DNA of 64,000 nucleotides, from the NCBI RefSeq assembly GCF_009829085.1, contig NZ_WUQY01000003.1, positions 143,940 through 207,939 of the forward strand, in the 5' to 3' direction. The position numbers and the translations under genes are program-made. A model generated the notes under the pieces. The model saw nothing but the letters and a program-made list of their open reading frames with translations, did no database searches and was not told the DNA's origin. The stretch is from Sphingobacterium bovisgrunnientis (GTDB lineage Bacteria; Bacteroidota; Bacteroidia; Sphingobacteriales; Sphingobacteriaceae). Below are positions 17,836 through 27,121 of the stretch, piece by piece; within the stretch, counting starts at the first letter, position 1; each line of letters opens with the position of its first letter.

Positions 17836-19173
17836 ATGAAAAATGATGATTATAACAACAGCTATATCCTAGCTATATCTTTTATTTCCGCTCTTGGGGG
17901 ATATCTTTTCGGATTTGATTTTGCTGTAATATCTGGCGCATTACCATTTTTGAGAATCGTATTTGAGTTGGACGCTTGGTGGGAAGGCTTTTTGACAGGA
18001 TCTCTTGCGCTAGGATGTATTGTAGGTTGTCTTATTGCTGGAAAATTATCAGATCAATATGGTCGTAAATCTGGACTTTTCTTTGCTGCTCTGCTATTTG
18101 CTATTTCCTCCTTTGGAATGGGTATAGCTCCTGATTTGGAGATTTTTGTATTAATGCGTTTTTTGTCTGGAATTGGTGTAGGGATGGCTTCCATGCTGAG
18201 TCCAATGTATATAGCTGAAATATCACCAGCGCATGTTAGAGGGCGAAATGTTGCCATTAACCAACTAACTATCGTAATAGGTATATTAATCACGAATCTC
18301 GTAAATTATAAACTCTCAAGTCTTGGAGAAGATTCATGGCGTTGGATGTTTGGGTTAGGTGTGGTTCCTTCTTTGTTTTTTTTGATTGGCATCGTTTGGT
18401 TGCCCGAGAGTCCGCGTTGGTTGATTGCTAAAGGCAGGTTAGAAGAAGCTAGAGCTGTATTGCTTCGATTTGGAAATTCAACCGTCGTTGATAAAACAAT
18501 GGTTGAAGTGGTGCAGTCAAATACAGAAGCTTCGCCAATTTCCTTTAAAGAAGTTTTGTACAAAAGTGTTCGACCTGCAGTGGTAGTTGGAGTTACTTTG
18601 GCGATCTTTCAGCAATTCTGCGGAATAAATGTTGTGTTCAATTATACCTCAACAATCTTTGAGAGCATAGGAGCTTCCTTGGATCAGCAGTTATTCGAAA
18701 CTGTATCGATTGGGATAGTTAATTTGTTATTCACTCTTGTGGCTATGTGGCAAGTAGATCGTTTGGGAAGAAGGCCATTGATGCTGATAGGTTCTTTAGG
18801 ATTGGCAATCACATATGTTGTGTTGGCATTTCTACTCCAAAATCAATTAAGTTCTGTTATGGTTTCCATTTTTGTGCTTTTGTCTATAAGTGTGTACGCC
18901 ACCTCTCTTGCGCCTGTAACATGGGTATTAATTTCTGAAATATTTCCAAATCGGGTAAGAGGTATGGCTACTTCGTTAGCTATGGTAGCACTTTGGTCAG
19001 CCTATTTCATATTGGTATTTACCTTCCCGATACTAGCCGAAAAATTAGGTACATATGGCCCATTTTATCTGTACGCTGCAATTTGTGTGTTCGGTTTTGT
19101 GTTTGTATTGCGTAAAGTCAAAGAGACCAAAGGACAGACACTAGAGGAATTAGAAGGAAATTTTAGACATTAA
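17836..19173 (+). CDS. sugar:H+ symporter, MFS sugar porter family (XylE/AraE type)
   Basis: A 445-residue inner-membrane protein with 12 helices. Family landmarks are GGYLFGFDFAVISGALPF in TM1, DQYGRKSG after TM2, PESPRWL after TM6, GRRPL after TM8 and KETKGQTLEELE at the end. Members import hexoses or pentoses with protons, and xylose, arabinose or glucose are the likely candidates here. The QQ-x-x-G-I-N motif (FQQFCGINVVFNY) of TM7, which contacts the sugar, is present. It starts an apparent two-gene unit with the DUF5107-TPR gene, 16 bases downstream, and is divergent from an AraC regulator. Confidence 0.93.
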   Translation: MKNDDYNNSYILAISFISALGGYLFGFDFAVISGALPFLRIVFELDAWWEGFLTGSLALGCIVGCLIAGKLSDQYGRKSGLFFAALLFAISSFGMGIAPDLEIFVLMRFLSGIGVGMASMLSPMYIAEISPAHVRGRNVAINQLTIVIGILITNLVNYKLSSLGEDSWRWMFGLGVVPSLFFLIGIVWLPESPRWLIAKGRLEEARAVLLRFGNSTVVDKTMVEVVQSNTEASPISFKEVLYKSVRPAVVVGVTLAIFQQFCGINVVFNYTSTIFESIGASLDQQLFETVSIGIVNLLFTLVAMWQVDRLGRRPLMLIGSLGLAITYVVLAFLLQNQLSSVMVSIFVLLSISVYATSLAPVTWVLISEIFPNRVRGMATSLAMVALWSAYFILVFTFPILAEKLGTYGPFYLYAAICVFGFVFVLRKVKETKGQTLEELEGNFRH

Positions 19174-19189
19174 GCTTGAGACTATTATT

Positions 19190-22100
19190 ATGGAAAATGC
19201 TGTAAATATTTGGACAGAAAATATTGTAATTCCTACATATGGGGTTGGAGCGCCCGACAAAAATCCAATGTTCTTTGAGAAAAGAGTGTATCAAGGAAGT
19301 TCGGGAGTCGTATATCCTAATCCTGTTATTGAAAAAATTGAAGATATAAAAGAAGATAAAGAGTATATAGGGTTATTTTTAGAAAATAAGTATCTCAAAA
19401 TTCTTGTACTCCCTGAGTTGGGTGGGCGCGTGCAAATGGCGTACGACAAAATTCGAAACAGGCATTTCATTTATTACAATCAAGTAATTAAGCCTGCGTT
19501 GGTTGGTCTTGCGGGTCCATGGATTTCGGGAGGTATTGAATTCAATTGGCCACAACACCATAGACCTTCTACATTTCAGCCTATCGATTATGATATTGAA
19601 ATCAATGAGGATGGAAGCAAGACCGTTTGGGTTAATGAAATTGAGCAGATGTTTGGGACAAAAGGTATGGCTGGTTTTACGCTTTATCCAGACAAGGCCT
19701 ATTTAGAGATTAAGGCACAATTGTACAATCGTACTCCACTTCCGCAAACGTTTTTGTGGTGGGCAAATCCAGCAGTAAAAGTGAATGAAGATTATCAATC
19801 CGTATTTCCGACCGATGTCAATGCTGTATTTGACCATGGAAAGCGTGATGTTTCAGATTTTCCAATTGCGACTGGGGTGTATTACAAAGTAGATTATTCG
19901 CCAGGTACTGATATTTCGCGCTACAAAAATATTCCAGTGCCAACGTCCTATATGGCCATCAATTCGAAATATGATTTTATGGGGGGCTATGAGCACGATA
20001 CTAAAGCCGGTGTATTGCATGTGGCAAATCATCATGTTAGTCCAGGAAAGAAACAGTGGACTTGGGGAAATGGTGATTTTGGAATTGCGTGGGATAGAAA
20101 TTTGACCGACGAAGATGGTCCATATATCGAACTAATGACAGGTATGTATACGGACAATCAGCCTGATTTTAGTTGGCTAAATCCGTATGAAGAGAAAACT
20201 TTTACGCAGTATTTTTTGCCTTATGCCGAATTAGGATTAGTAAAAAATGCTACCAAAGACCTTTTGTTGAATGTCGATTTAAACAATCAGCAAGCTGAAA
20301 TAAAAGTTTATGCAACTTCAGCATTTGAAAATCTGACTCTTCAGTTTTTTATTGATGAGAAGTTGTTTCATGAAGAAAGTTTTAATGTCAATCCGGAGCA
20401 GGTATTTTCTTCTCAAATTGAGTTAACCCAGAATCTAGACCTATCCAAATATTCTGTCAAGATATGCGATCCGCAAAAGGTATTGTTGGAATATCAATAT
20501 GATGTTCATGCTTTATCTAACGAATTACCTTCTCCCGCAAAGGCAGCATTGAAACCTTCGGAAGTTGAAAATAATGAGCAGCTCTATCTTACAGGATTAC
20601 ATCTGGAACAATATCGTCATGCGACTTATAATCCAATAGATTATTACCAAGAGGCATTGGATCGCGATCCAAAGGATATACGTTGTAATAATGCTTTGGG
20701 TTTGTGGTATCTGCGAAGAGGGAAATCTGAAAATTCTATTCCTTATTTCGAAAAAGCCATAGAAACTTTAACATCTCGTAATCCAAATCCGTATGACAGT
20801 GAACCTTATTACAATCTAGGCTTAGCTTATAAAGCTGTAGGGAATTTACAAAAAGCGTATGACTCATTCTATAAAGCGATTTGGACTAATAAGTGGCAAG
20901 ATGTAGGATACTTCTCTCTAGCACAGATTGATATTAGTAACGAAAAATATGAAGAAGCATTGGATCACATTTCCAAATCGCTAGATAGAAATGCTAATAA
21001 CGGCAAGTCGTATGTGCTCAAATCCTTTGTGTTACGAAAATTAGATAGACAACAAGAAGCCTTATTAGTTATAGAGGAAGCACTTCGAAGAGATCGTTTC
21101 AATTTGGGGGCATTGTTCGAAAAAATGAATGTACTTGCTGTGCAAAATAAAACTCAGGAATCACAATGTTATCGAGACAAAATTATCTCCTTATCACGCA
21201 ATAAAGGAAATAATATGCTTGCCTATGCTAGAGATTATGCGGATGCTGGATTATATACAGAAGCTACGAGCTTTATTGAATTATTGGATTCGGAATGTTG
21301 CACGCCATTGACCGGTTATTATCGAGCATACTATGCGCATAAATTGGATGATAATGAATTAAGAAATTTTTATTTGAATAATGCTTTTAAACAAGATTCT
21401 TATTTGTGTTTTCCAAATGATGTAAACGATATTGCTGTTCTTGAATGTGCTATACAATTTAATAATCAGGATCATTTAGCACCTTATTATTTGGGTAATC
21501 TTTGGTACGATAAAAGGCAATATGAGGATGCAATTTTTAATTGGGAAGAGTCTGTAAAGACTTGTTCTACTTTTCCTACAGCTTATCGTAATCTCGGTAT
21601 CGCTTACTTTAATAAAAAGGGAAATCAAGAGAAGGCGATTGAATTTTATGAGAAAGCTTTTGCTTTAGATAAGTCTGATGCGCGTGTGCTAATGGAATTG
21701 CATCAATTATACAAGCGTGTGAATAGAAGTCCTAGCGAAAGATTACAACTTTTGGAAGAAGAGTTCACAGTCGTAGTGCAACGTGACGATCTGTATCTGG
21801 AATATCTTACGTTACATAATTTTCTAGGTACTTCTAAGAAAGCATATTCGCTCATTATGGCTCGAAAATTTCATCCTTGGGAAGGTGGAGAAGGAAAAGT
21901 AACTGCTGAATATGTAAATGCGTTGGTTGAACTTGCGAAATCAGCTATTAAAAATAATGAATACACATCAGCTTTGGAACTTTTGGCCAAGACGCAAAAA
22001 TTCCCGGAGAATCTTGGTGAAGGTAAGTTGTATGGTACGCATGATAATGATGTGTTTTATTGGAGGGGAAAAGCATATGAAAGCTTGAGTGAAGAATCAC

Positions 22101-22513
22101 TTGCTAAAGAAAATTATACAAGAGCAACTTTAGGATTGCGTGAGCCTTCGGCAGCTATTTTCTATAACGATCAGCAACCGGACAAAATATTTTATCAAGG
22201 ACTTGCGCTACATGCTTTAGGAGAAAAGAACGAAGCTCAAGCGGTTTTTTCTAATCTAATCAATTATGGAGAGCAACATATGAAGGACGTGGTTGAAATA
22301 GATTATTTTGCTGTATCGTTGCCGAATATGATGACTTTTGACGATGACTTGAATTTAAGAAACAAAATCCATTGTTTGTATATTCTTGGATTAGGGCATT
22401 TGGGATTAGGCCAGATTCAAAAATCAAAAGCATCGTTTGGAGAGGTTCTAATGTTGGATCAGCAACATTTTGGAGCAAAGATTCATTTGGCTATGGCGAA
22501 CGAATATGCATAA
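19190..22513 (+). CDS. giant DUF5107 domain protein with TPR repeats
   Basis: A 1107-residue protein without signal peptide, hence probably cytoplasmic. Residues 20-340 match DUF5107 in character: a beta-sandwich with aromatic-rich segments (PELGGRVQMAYDKIRN, GIEFNWPQHHRPST, FLWWANPAV), similar to mutarotase-fold sugar enzymes. Residues 350-450 look like a smaller beta domain. From about 480 to the end at least eight TPR-like helix pairs follow (for example YNLGLAYKAVGNLQKAYDSF). It lies 16 bases after the sugar symporter, which suggests that it handles the imported sugar or its oligomer. No activity is known to me for the family; epimerase or glycosidase roles are guesses. Confidence 0.8.
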   Translation: MENAVNIWTENIVIPTYGVGAPDKNPMFFEKRVYQGSSGVVYPNPVIEKIEDIKEDKEYIGLFLENKYLKILVLPELGGRVQMAYDKIRNRHFIYYNQVIKPALVGLAGPWISGGIEFNWPQHHRPSTFQPIDYDIEINEDGSKTVWVNEIEQMFGTKGMAGFTLYPDKAYLEIKAQLYNRTPLPQTFLWWANPAVKVNEDYQSVFPTDVNAVFDHGKRDVSDFPIATGVYYKVDYSPGTDISRYKNIPVPTSYMAINSKYDFMGGYEHDTKAGVLHVANHHVSPGKKQWTWGNGDFGIAWDRNLTDEDGPYIELMTGMYTDNQPDFSWLNPYEEKTFTQYFLPYAELGLVKNATKDLLLNVDLNNQQAEIKVYATSAFENLTLQFFIDEKLFHEESFNVNPEQVFSSQIELTQNLDLSKYSVKICDPQKVLLEYQYDVHALSNELPSPAKAALKPSEVENNEQLYLTGLHLEQYRHATYNPIDYYQEALDRDPKDIRCNNALGLWYLRRGKSENSIPYFEKAIETLTSRNPNPYDSEPYYNLGLAYKAVGNLQKAYDSFYKAIWTNKWQDVGYFSLAQIDISNEKYEEALDHISKSLDRNANNGKSYVLKSFVLRKLDRQQEALLVIEEALRRDRFNLGALFEKMNVLAVQNKTQESQCYRDKIISLSRNKGNNMLAYARDYADAGLYTEATSFIELLDSECCTPLTGYYRAYYAHKLDDNELRNFYLNNAFKQDSYLCFPNDVNDIAVLECAIQFNNQDHLAPYYLGNLWYDKRQYEDAIFNWEESVKTCSTFPTAYRNLGIAYFNKKGNQEKAIEFYEKAFALDKSDARVLMELHQLYKRVNRSPSERLQLLEEEFTVVVQRDDLYLEYLTLHNFLGTSKKAYSLIMARKFHPWEGGEGKVTAEYVNALVELAKSAIKNNEYTSALELLAKTQKFPENLGEGKLYGTHDNDVFYWRGKAYESLSEESLAKENYTRATLGLREPSAAIFYNDQQPDKIFYQGLALHALGEKNEAQAVFSNLINYGEQHMKDVVEIDYFAVSLPNMMTFDDDLNLRNKIHCLYILGLGHLGLGQIQKSKASFGEVLMLDQQHFGAKIHLAMANEYA

Positions 22514-22547
22514 ACATTAGCCCTTCCAGATGAAAGGGCAAATGTTT
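22512..22547. terminator. terminator after the DUF5107 gene
   Basis: A 14-bp stem with one A-A mismatch (22512-22525 with 22534-22547). It overlaps the stop codon of the DUF5107 gene, and it lies seven bases from the convergent lipoprotein gene, so it can serve both. Confidence 0.8.
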
Positions 22548-22553
22548 ATAAAC

Positions 22554-22895
22554 TTAATCAGTCAATTTATTCGTACAACTGTTGTAAATTTCTTTTATAG
22601 CAGAAACTTTGGTGTTGAATTCCGAAATGGTGATTTTAGAACCATCACAGGTATATCCAAATTGTGGGGCGATGGTATTGCACGCTGGACACATTGTCAT
22701 TGTAAAAAATATTTTTTGTCCTTCGTAACTTCCTGAGTATAAATTTACTTCTAGCTTATCTTTCTCCTCACATCGGAGTTCAATTTTTAAGCGCTCTTTC
22801 ATTTCTTGATGCCAAAGGATTTCTGTTGTATTTTCTTTGGACTTTTTGCAACCTAAAAACAATACAAGTGTAATTAGGAATAATAGAATACGCAT
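22554..22895 (-). CDS. small lipoprotein with CPAC motif, unknown function
   Basis: A 113-residue precursor. The signal ends in LVLFLGC (Cys16), a good lipobox, followed by KKSKE, so the protein is lipid-anchored. The mature part has four cysteines (LRCEEKD, MCPACNT, YTCDGS, NSCTNK, with the CxxC pair in MCPACNT). The spacing suggests two disulfides or metal binding. A thioredoxin fold is unlikely given the small size. I do not recognise the family. The gene converges on DUF5107-TPR and has its own upstream region of about 280 bases shared with the exonuclease gene. Confidence 0.7.
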   Translation of the reverse strand: MRILLFLITLVLFLGCKKSKENTTEILWHQEMKERLKIELRCEEKDKLEVNLYSGSYEGQKIFFTMTMCPACNTIAPQFGYTCDGSKITISEFNTKVSAIKEIYNSCTNKLTD

Positions 22896-23173
22896 AATGC
22901 TGTCTTGGTTAGTTAACTTTTAGAGCTAAAACGAAAATAAAAACAATAATGCTACAATTTAAAAATTTTGCTAATCAAATTGTAAATCTTACCAAAATCT
23001 TATTAGTAAGCGAATTATATTGATGATGCCATCAACTTTATTTAAGTTTGTTTTTTAGAAGCTATTATTGTTTTTATCAGGTAAATCTTATTCTTCCGAA
23101 ATATAGATTGCTTGTTACGAATAGCGTTATATTTTGATAACCATTGCTTTTTAGATTAATCTAGGCTTAATAA

Positions 23174-23818
23174 ATGAGAAAGTCGTATTATATGTTTTTG
23201 GATACGGAGGCTTCTGGAGAACCAGTGAGTTGGGATGTATCTTCAGTGGATTGTCGTCACTGGCCGTATATGGTGCAGATTTCCTGGGTAATCTATACGA
23301 TTGATGGAAAAGAAATTAAGCGGGAAAAATTTTATATCAATGAGCGAGATTTTAAAAGTACTTCTTCGGCATTAAAAATACATAAGATAACGGATCTATT
23401 TAGGCAGCAACATGGTAACTCTCGCAAAGATGTATTGAGTCGGCTTCTGTTGGATTTACAGAAATATGATCCTGTATTAATCTGTCATTTTTTAAAATTT
23501 GATATCAATTTACTTAAGGTTGAGTTGGATCGAGCAAAGATTCAATATGATTTGGATCAAGTTCCTGCTTTTTGCACGATGTTGGCGACAAGATTTCTGG
23601 CAGGTACAGCGAAGGAGAGACCTCTTCATCTGTCACAATTGTATGCAATCCTTTTCTATAGAACGCTCCAAAATTACCATGATGCCCTTTGCGATACTTT
23701 GGCTACAGCAGAATGTTTTTTTGAACTTTCAAAAAGTGGCTATATTACCGAGCAATCCATTTTGGAACAGATCAACGAAAGAAAAATAAGTAACGATTAT
23801 CTTAAAGTAGTTTTATAA
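23174..23818 (+). CDS. DEDDh 3'-5' exonuclease (DnaQ-like)
   Basis: A 214-residue protein. The three exonuclease motifs are present: FLDTEASG (Asp10 and Glu12), HFLKFDINLLKVEL with the second Asp, and YHDALCDTLATAECF with the His and last Asp. This is the proofreading-subunit fold found in DnaQ and RNase T. It lacks any extra domain. The next gene, 13 bases downstream, encodes a cNMP-CBS-DUF294 protein; a similar exonuclease/DUF294 pair also occurs in Proteobacteria near acetate-use genes, which supports a shared role. The nucleic acid substrate is unknown. Confidence 0.88.
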   Translation: MRKSYYMFLDTEASGEPVSWDVSSVDCRHWPYMVQISWVIYTIDGKEIKREKFYINERDFKSTSSALKIHKITDLFRQQHGNSRKDVLSRLLLDLQKYDPVLICHFLKFDINLLKVELDRAKIQYDLDQVPAFCTMLATRFLAGTAKERPLHLSQLYAILFYRTLQNYHDALCDTLATAECFFELSKSGYITEQSILEQINERKISNDYLKVVL

Positions 23819-23831
23819 TAGCCCTTTTACA

Positions 23832-25739
23832 ATGAACAGAGTTGAATTCCTGAAAAATAATCCCCCGTTCAATTTGTTGTCTCCGGAAGTACTCGATGAC
23901 TTTGCGGATCTTTTTACCGAAACTAAATACAGCAAAGACACCTTGATTTATCAGCAAGAAATCACCAAAATGAAAGGTGTTGATGTCATTGTAAAGGGAA
24001 GTTACGAATCTTTTTTTTACGATAAGGAGCAGAATAAAAGATTGCCCGAATCACACGGGCCAGGATATTGCTATGGCGGCATCTCCATATTGTTGAATAG
24101 AAAGAAATCGTTGCGTACTGTCATTGCTATCAAGGGTACTGTTGTCCTTTCGTTAAAACGTAAATATTTTGCTGGACTTTGTCAGTCTAACGATGCTTTT
24201 TTTCAGTATTTCACTGCCGAATATGGGCGTCTAATGTTGAATGACGATTTCGCACATTTTACCAAAGCTCCACCTTCCTTCGAACAAAGCTATATCGCTT
24301 CCGAACAACTATATTCGAGAAGAATAGAAAGTGTTGATGCTCAAGATATATTGTATTGTGAAGAAAATACCCCAGCTTGGGAAGCTGCAACGCTAATGGC
24401 AAATCACAAAAGAAGTTGTATCATCGTACGTAATGGAGTCGGAAAGGCCGTAGGATATATTACCGATATAACTTTGCGGGACAAAATAGTAGCCCAGCGA
24501 GGATTTGATAACAGCATCGCGGCGAAGGAAATAATGGACACACCTGTTGTGACCATCGATAATCAAGCATATGTATACGAAGCGATACTGATGATGTTTC
24601 GTTCGAAGACCCGTTATCTTCTCGTGGAGAACAAAGGACTTCTCGATGGTATTATTAGCCGAAACCGTCTACTAAGTGAGCAAGCACAGTCGCCTCTAGT
24701 CTTTATTCAATCGGTAAAGCTGGCGTTATCTGTAGATGAGCTTAAGGGAAAGTGGGAGAATGTGCCTCACATGATTAAGCAGCTGATAGGGAGAGGGGTC
24801 AATGCAGAGATCGTAAATCAAATTATTACGTCAATAGCAGATACAATCTTGATTAAGATAATAGACAGTGTTATAGCTGAAATAGGCAAGCCACCAGCCA
24901 AATTTGTCTTTATGGTTTTAGGTAGTGAAGGACGAAAGGAACAGACCTTAAAAACGGATCAAGATAATGCTATTATCTACGAAGACAAGGCTAATGAGCA
25001 TAGGGAAGAAGTCAGAGCCTATTTCCTTAAGTTTGCTGATATGGTTTCCGGGCATCTTGATTTTGTTGGGTTTAGCTTTTGTACAGGTGGTTTCATGGCT
25101 AAAAATCCCAAATGGACGCATTCTTTGTCGCATTGGAAAAATAATTATGAGCTTTGGCTGCAAGAATCTGTTCCTGAAACGAGTATAAAATTTTCGACTT
25201 TTTTTGATTGCCGATATATCTATGGGGATCCGACTATCATGGATGAACTTCATGAGTTCCTAGATGAAAAGTTGAAACAACCCTTAGAAAAACTGTTTTT
25301 TCAGATGGCGAAAAATGCGTTGCAGTACCAACCACCGCTGACATCGTTCCTTAAGAATATTCGTACGATAAATGTAGGAGATAGGGAGGTATTTGATATT
25401 AAGAAAGCCATGACGCCGATCGTGGATCTTGTCCGTGTGTATGCGCTAAAGCATCGCATTTTCAGTGTAAATACTGGTGAAAGAATTAAGGCACTTCAAA
25501 AAATTGGAGTTTTTTCGGAATCCGCTGCGCACGAATTGCTTCATTCCTATTATTACCTAATGGCATTACGCCTGCAAAAACAGGCTAATCATATTATTCA
25601 GGATAATTCAGAGTCTAATAACTTTATTGACCCTACTAGTTTAACAAAAATAGAACAGGTGACACTCAAAGAAATCTTCAAAACTATAGAAGGCTTTCAA
25701 TCTCGTATACGCGTAGAATTTACAAAGGAGCTTTTTTGA
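23832..25739 (+). CDS. cNMP-binding, CBS and DUF294 nucleotidyltransferase-like signalling protein
   Basis: A 635-residue cytoplasmic protein. Domains in order: a cyclic-nucleotide-binding-like domain (about 15-140), two CBS domains (about 155-285), a GlnD-like nucleotidyltransferase domain with GSEGRKEQ at 364-371 and the metal pair Asp376/Asp378 (TDQDNA), and a helical DUF294 C-terminal domain (about 490-635). GlnD-like enzymes transfer nucleotides to proteins, so this may modify a partner in response to adenine nucleotides or a cyclic nucleotide. Effector, partner and reaction are unknown. It is co-transcribed with the exonuclease gene. The reading frame is intact. Confidence 0.88.
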   Translation: MNRVEFLKNNPPFNLLSPEVLDDFADLFTETKYSKDTLIYQQEITKMKGVDVIVKGSYESFFYDKEQNKRLPESHGPGYCYGGISILLNRKKSLRTVIAIKGTVVLSLKRKYFAGLCQSNDAFFQYFTAEYGRLMLNDDFAHFTKAPPSFEQSYIASEQLYSRRIESVDAQDILYCEENTPAWEAATLMANHKRSCIIVRNGVGKAVGYITDITLRDKIVAQRGFDNSIAAKEIMDTPVVTIDNQAYVYEAILMMFRSKTRYLLVENKGLLDGIISRNRLLSEQAQSPLVFIQSVKLALSVDELKGKWENVPHMIKQLIGRGVNAEIVNQIITSIADTILIKIIDSVIAEIGKPPAKFVFMVLGSEGRKEQTLKTDQDNAIIYEDKANEHREEVRAYFLKFADMVSGHLDFVGFSFCTGGFMAKNPKWTHSLSHWKNNYELWLQESVPETSIKFSTFFDCRYIYGDPTIMDELHEFLDEKLKQPLEKLFFQMAKNALQYQPPLTSFLKNIRTINVGDREVFDIKKAMTPIVDLVRVYALKHRIFSVNTGERIKALQKIGVFSESAAHELLHSYYYLMALRLQKQANHIIQDNSESNNFIDPTSLTKIEQVTLKEIFKTIEGFQSRIRVEFTKELF

Positions 25740-26000
25740 TATATGGATGAAATGAATGTTCTTTAATATGTCTATATAGCACAATATGATATGAATCAGA
25801 TTATTGCAACGACTTTTTATTTAGCGAATAAAGTCGCCTTAGTGAGTTGCTAAATGTAGGAATGTCGAGACATTGTTGCAACTCGGTACAGCGACGAGTT
25901 TTTGGTGACTTTTTGCGGAAAAAAGTCACTGCCTGCCCGGCATAAGGGCTTCAACATATATTTTTAACTCTAATTGATATTTGAATACTAATTTATAAAA
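25740..26000. repeat. hairpin-rich non-coding stretch, probable dispersed repeat
   Basis: Five hairpins stand in a row between 25806 and 25949: 25806-25850 (GCAAC/GTTGC ends around a CGACTTT/AAAGTCG core), 25861-25874 (AATGTC/GACATT), 25880-25900 (AACTCG/CGAGTT), 25905-25929 (GTGACTTTTT/AAAAAGTCAC) and 25935-25949 (GCCC/GGGC). The stretch is richer in G+C than the flanks and has no gene. Blocks at 25806-25812, 25829-25835 and 25853-25863 recur in the mgtE leader. It could be a REP-like repeat, a small RNA or a remnant of a mobile element. Confidence 0.55.
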
Positions 26001-26036
26001 GAAAAAGCTTTCAAATACAATCTGAAAGCTTTTCTA
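26001..26036. terminator. bidirectional terminator before rlmF
   Basis: An 11-bp stem (26003-26013 with 26023-26033), 9-base loop, A-rich on one side and T-rich on the other, lying five bases from the rlmF stop. Confidence 0.8.
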
Positions 26037-26040
26037 AGTT

Positions 26041-26919
26041 TTATTCCCACCGCCAAGCGAGTATTCTCATTTTCTTTTGACCTTGCGTCATTTCGATTAC
26101 TTCGACTTGCGCAGCCTTGTGGTATTCTAAGACCGAAATCAATGGTTTTAAGTGATCTTTACTTGATACTAATGATGTCGTCCATTTGATTTGTTTCTTG
26201 TATTTCTGGCTATCGTAAATCAATTTGGTGATAAACGCTTTCTCGCCTCCAGAACACCATAATTCATTGGGATGACCTGCGAAGTTTTGAACTGTCGGTG
26301 CTTCAGTACCTTTTTTAAGGTTTTGGAATTTTTTCGTACTCTTCGTCCAGTTGTCTTCTCTTGATTTGAAGAATGGTGGATTAGATATTACAGCATCAAA
26401 TTTATCTTCTGGAAACATAATGCCGTCCAAGATATTTTCGCGCTCGTCTTGAAAACGCAATTTAATTTTCTTTTTAAGCCAAATGTTCTTGTTGACATTT
26501 ACCTCACCTTGTTGAATAGATCCGCGATCAATTTCAGTTCCGATAAAGTCCCAATTGTATTCTTGCGCACCAATAATAGGGTAGATGACACTAGATCCTG
26601 TTCCGATGTCTAATATTTTGACATCTTTTCCTGTCGGAATTTCGCCGTTGTTTGTTGTTGCTAATAGATCCGCAAGATGGTGTATATAATCCGCTCTTCC
26701 TGGTACAGCAGGGCAAAGACTATTCGGCATTATATTCCAATATTTTAATTTGTAATCCGCAATTAAAAGGGCTTTATTTAATTCCAAAACAGATTTTGGA
26801 TTCGAAAAGTCGATGGTATCTTTTTCATTCAATTGGATGATGTGACTGCTCAATCCTTTGTAGGCTGCTTTGAGCTTTTTCAAATCATATCCATGTAAGT
26901 GCTTATTTCTTTTATGCAT
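26041..26919 (-). CDS. rlmF: 23S rRNA (adenine(1618)-N6)-methyltransferase
   Basis: A 292-residue enzyme that methylates A1618 (E. coli numbering) of 23S rRNA with S-adenosylmethionine. The SAM motif is ILDIGTGSSVIYPIIG, and the N6-adenine catalytic motif is NPPFFKSRED. The C-terminal VSSKDHLKPL and final ILAWRW are also typical. The N-terminus HKRNKHLHGYDLKKL fits the family. The gene is divergent from thrS with a 202-base gap. Confidence 0.95.
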   Translation of the reverse strand: MHKRNKHLHGYDLKKLKAAYKGLSSHIIQLNEKDTIDFSNPKSVLELNKALLIADYKLKYWNIMPNSLCPAVPGRADYIHHLADLLATTNNGEIPTGKDVKILDIGTGSSVIYPIIGAQEYNWDFIGTEIDRGSIQQGEVNVNKNIWLKKKIKLRFQDERENILDGIMFPEDKFDAVISNPPFFKSREDNWTKSTKKFQNLKKGTEAPTVQNFAGHPNELWCSGGEKAFITKLIYDSQKYKKQIKWTTSLVSSKDHLKPLISVLEYHKAAQVEVIEMTQGQKKMRILAWRWE

Positions 26920-27018
26920 GTATTATGTATTTTCATTCCAAAGGTACTCTTATTATTAGAAATCAACGTCAAAGCCTTTTCATTTTTCACATCCTTCTCT
27001 ATTTGGTTAAATAATTAG

Positions 27019-27026
27019 TAAATTTG
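27019..27026 (+). promoter_or_regulatory. candidate -7 element of the thrS operon
   Basis: TAAATTTG is an exact TAnnTTTG match, 95 bases before the thrS ATG. The upstream TTTG (27002-27005) is only 13 bases away, too close for a -33 box, so the promoter is not complete by pattern. It would leave a leader of about 90 bases. Confidence 0.4.
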
Positions 27027-27121
27027 CACCTCGCGGATTTTAGTAGGTATGCAGTGTGTTTGTAAGCATTGTAACTAAATACAGCATTATTAAATTCAAA
27101 AATTTTAAATCATAATTGTTG

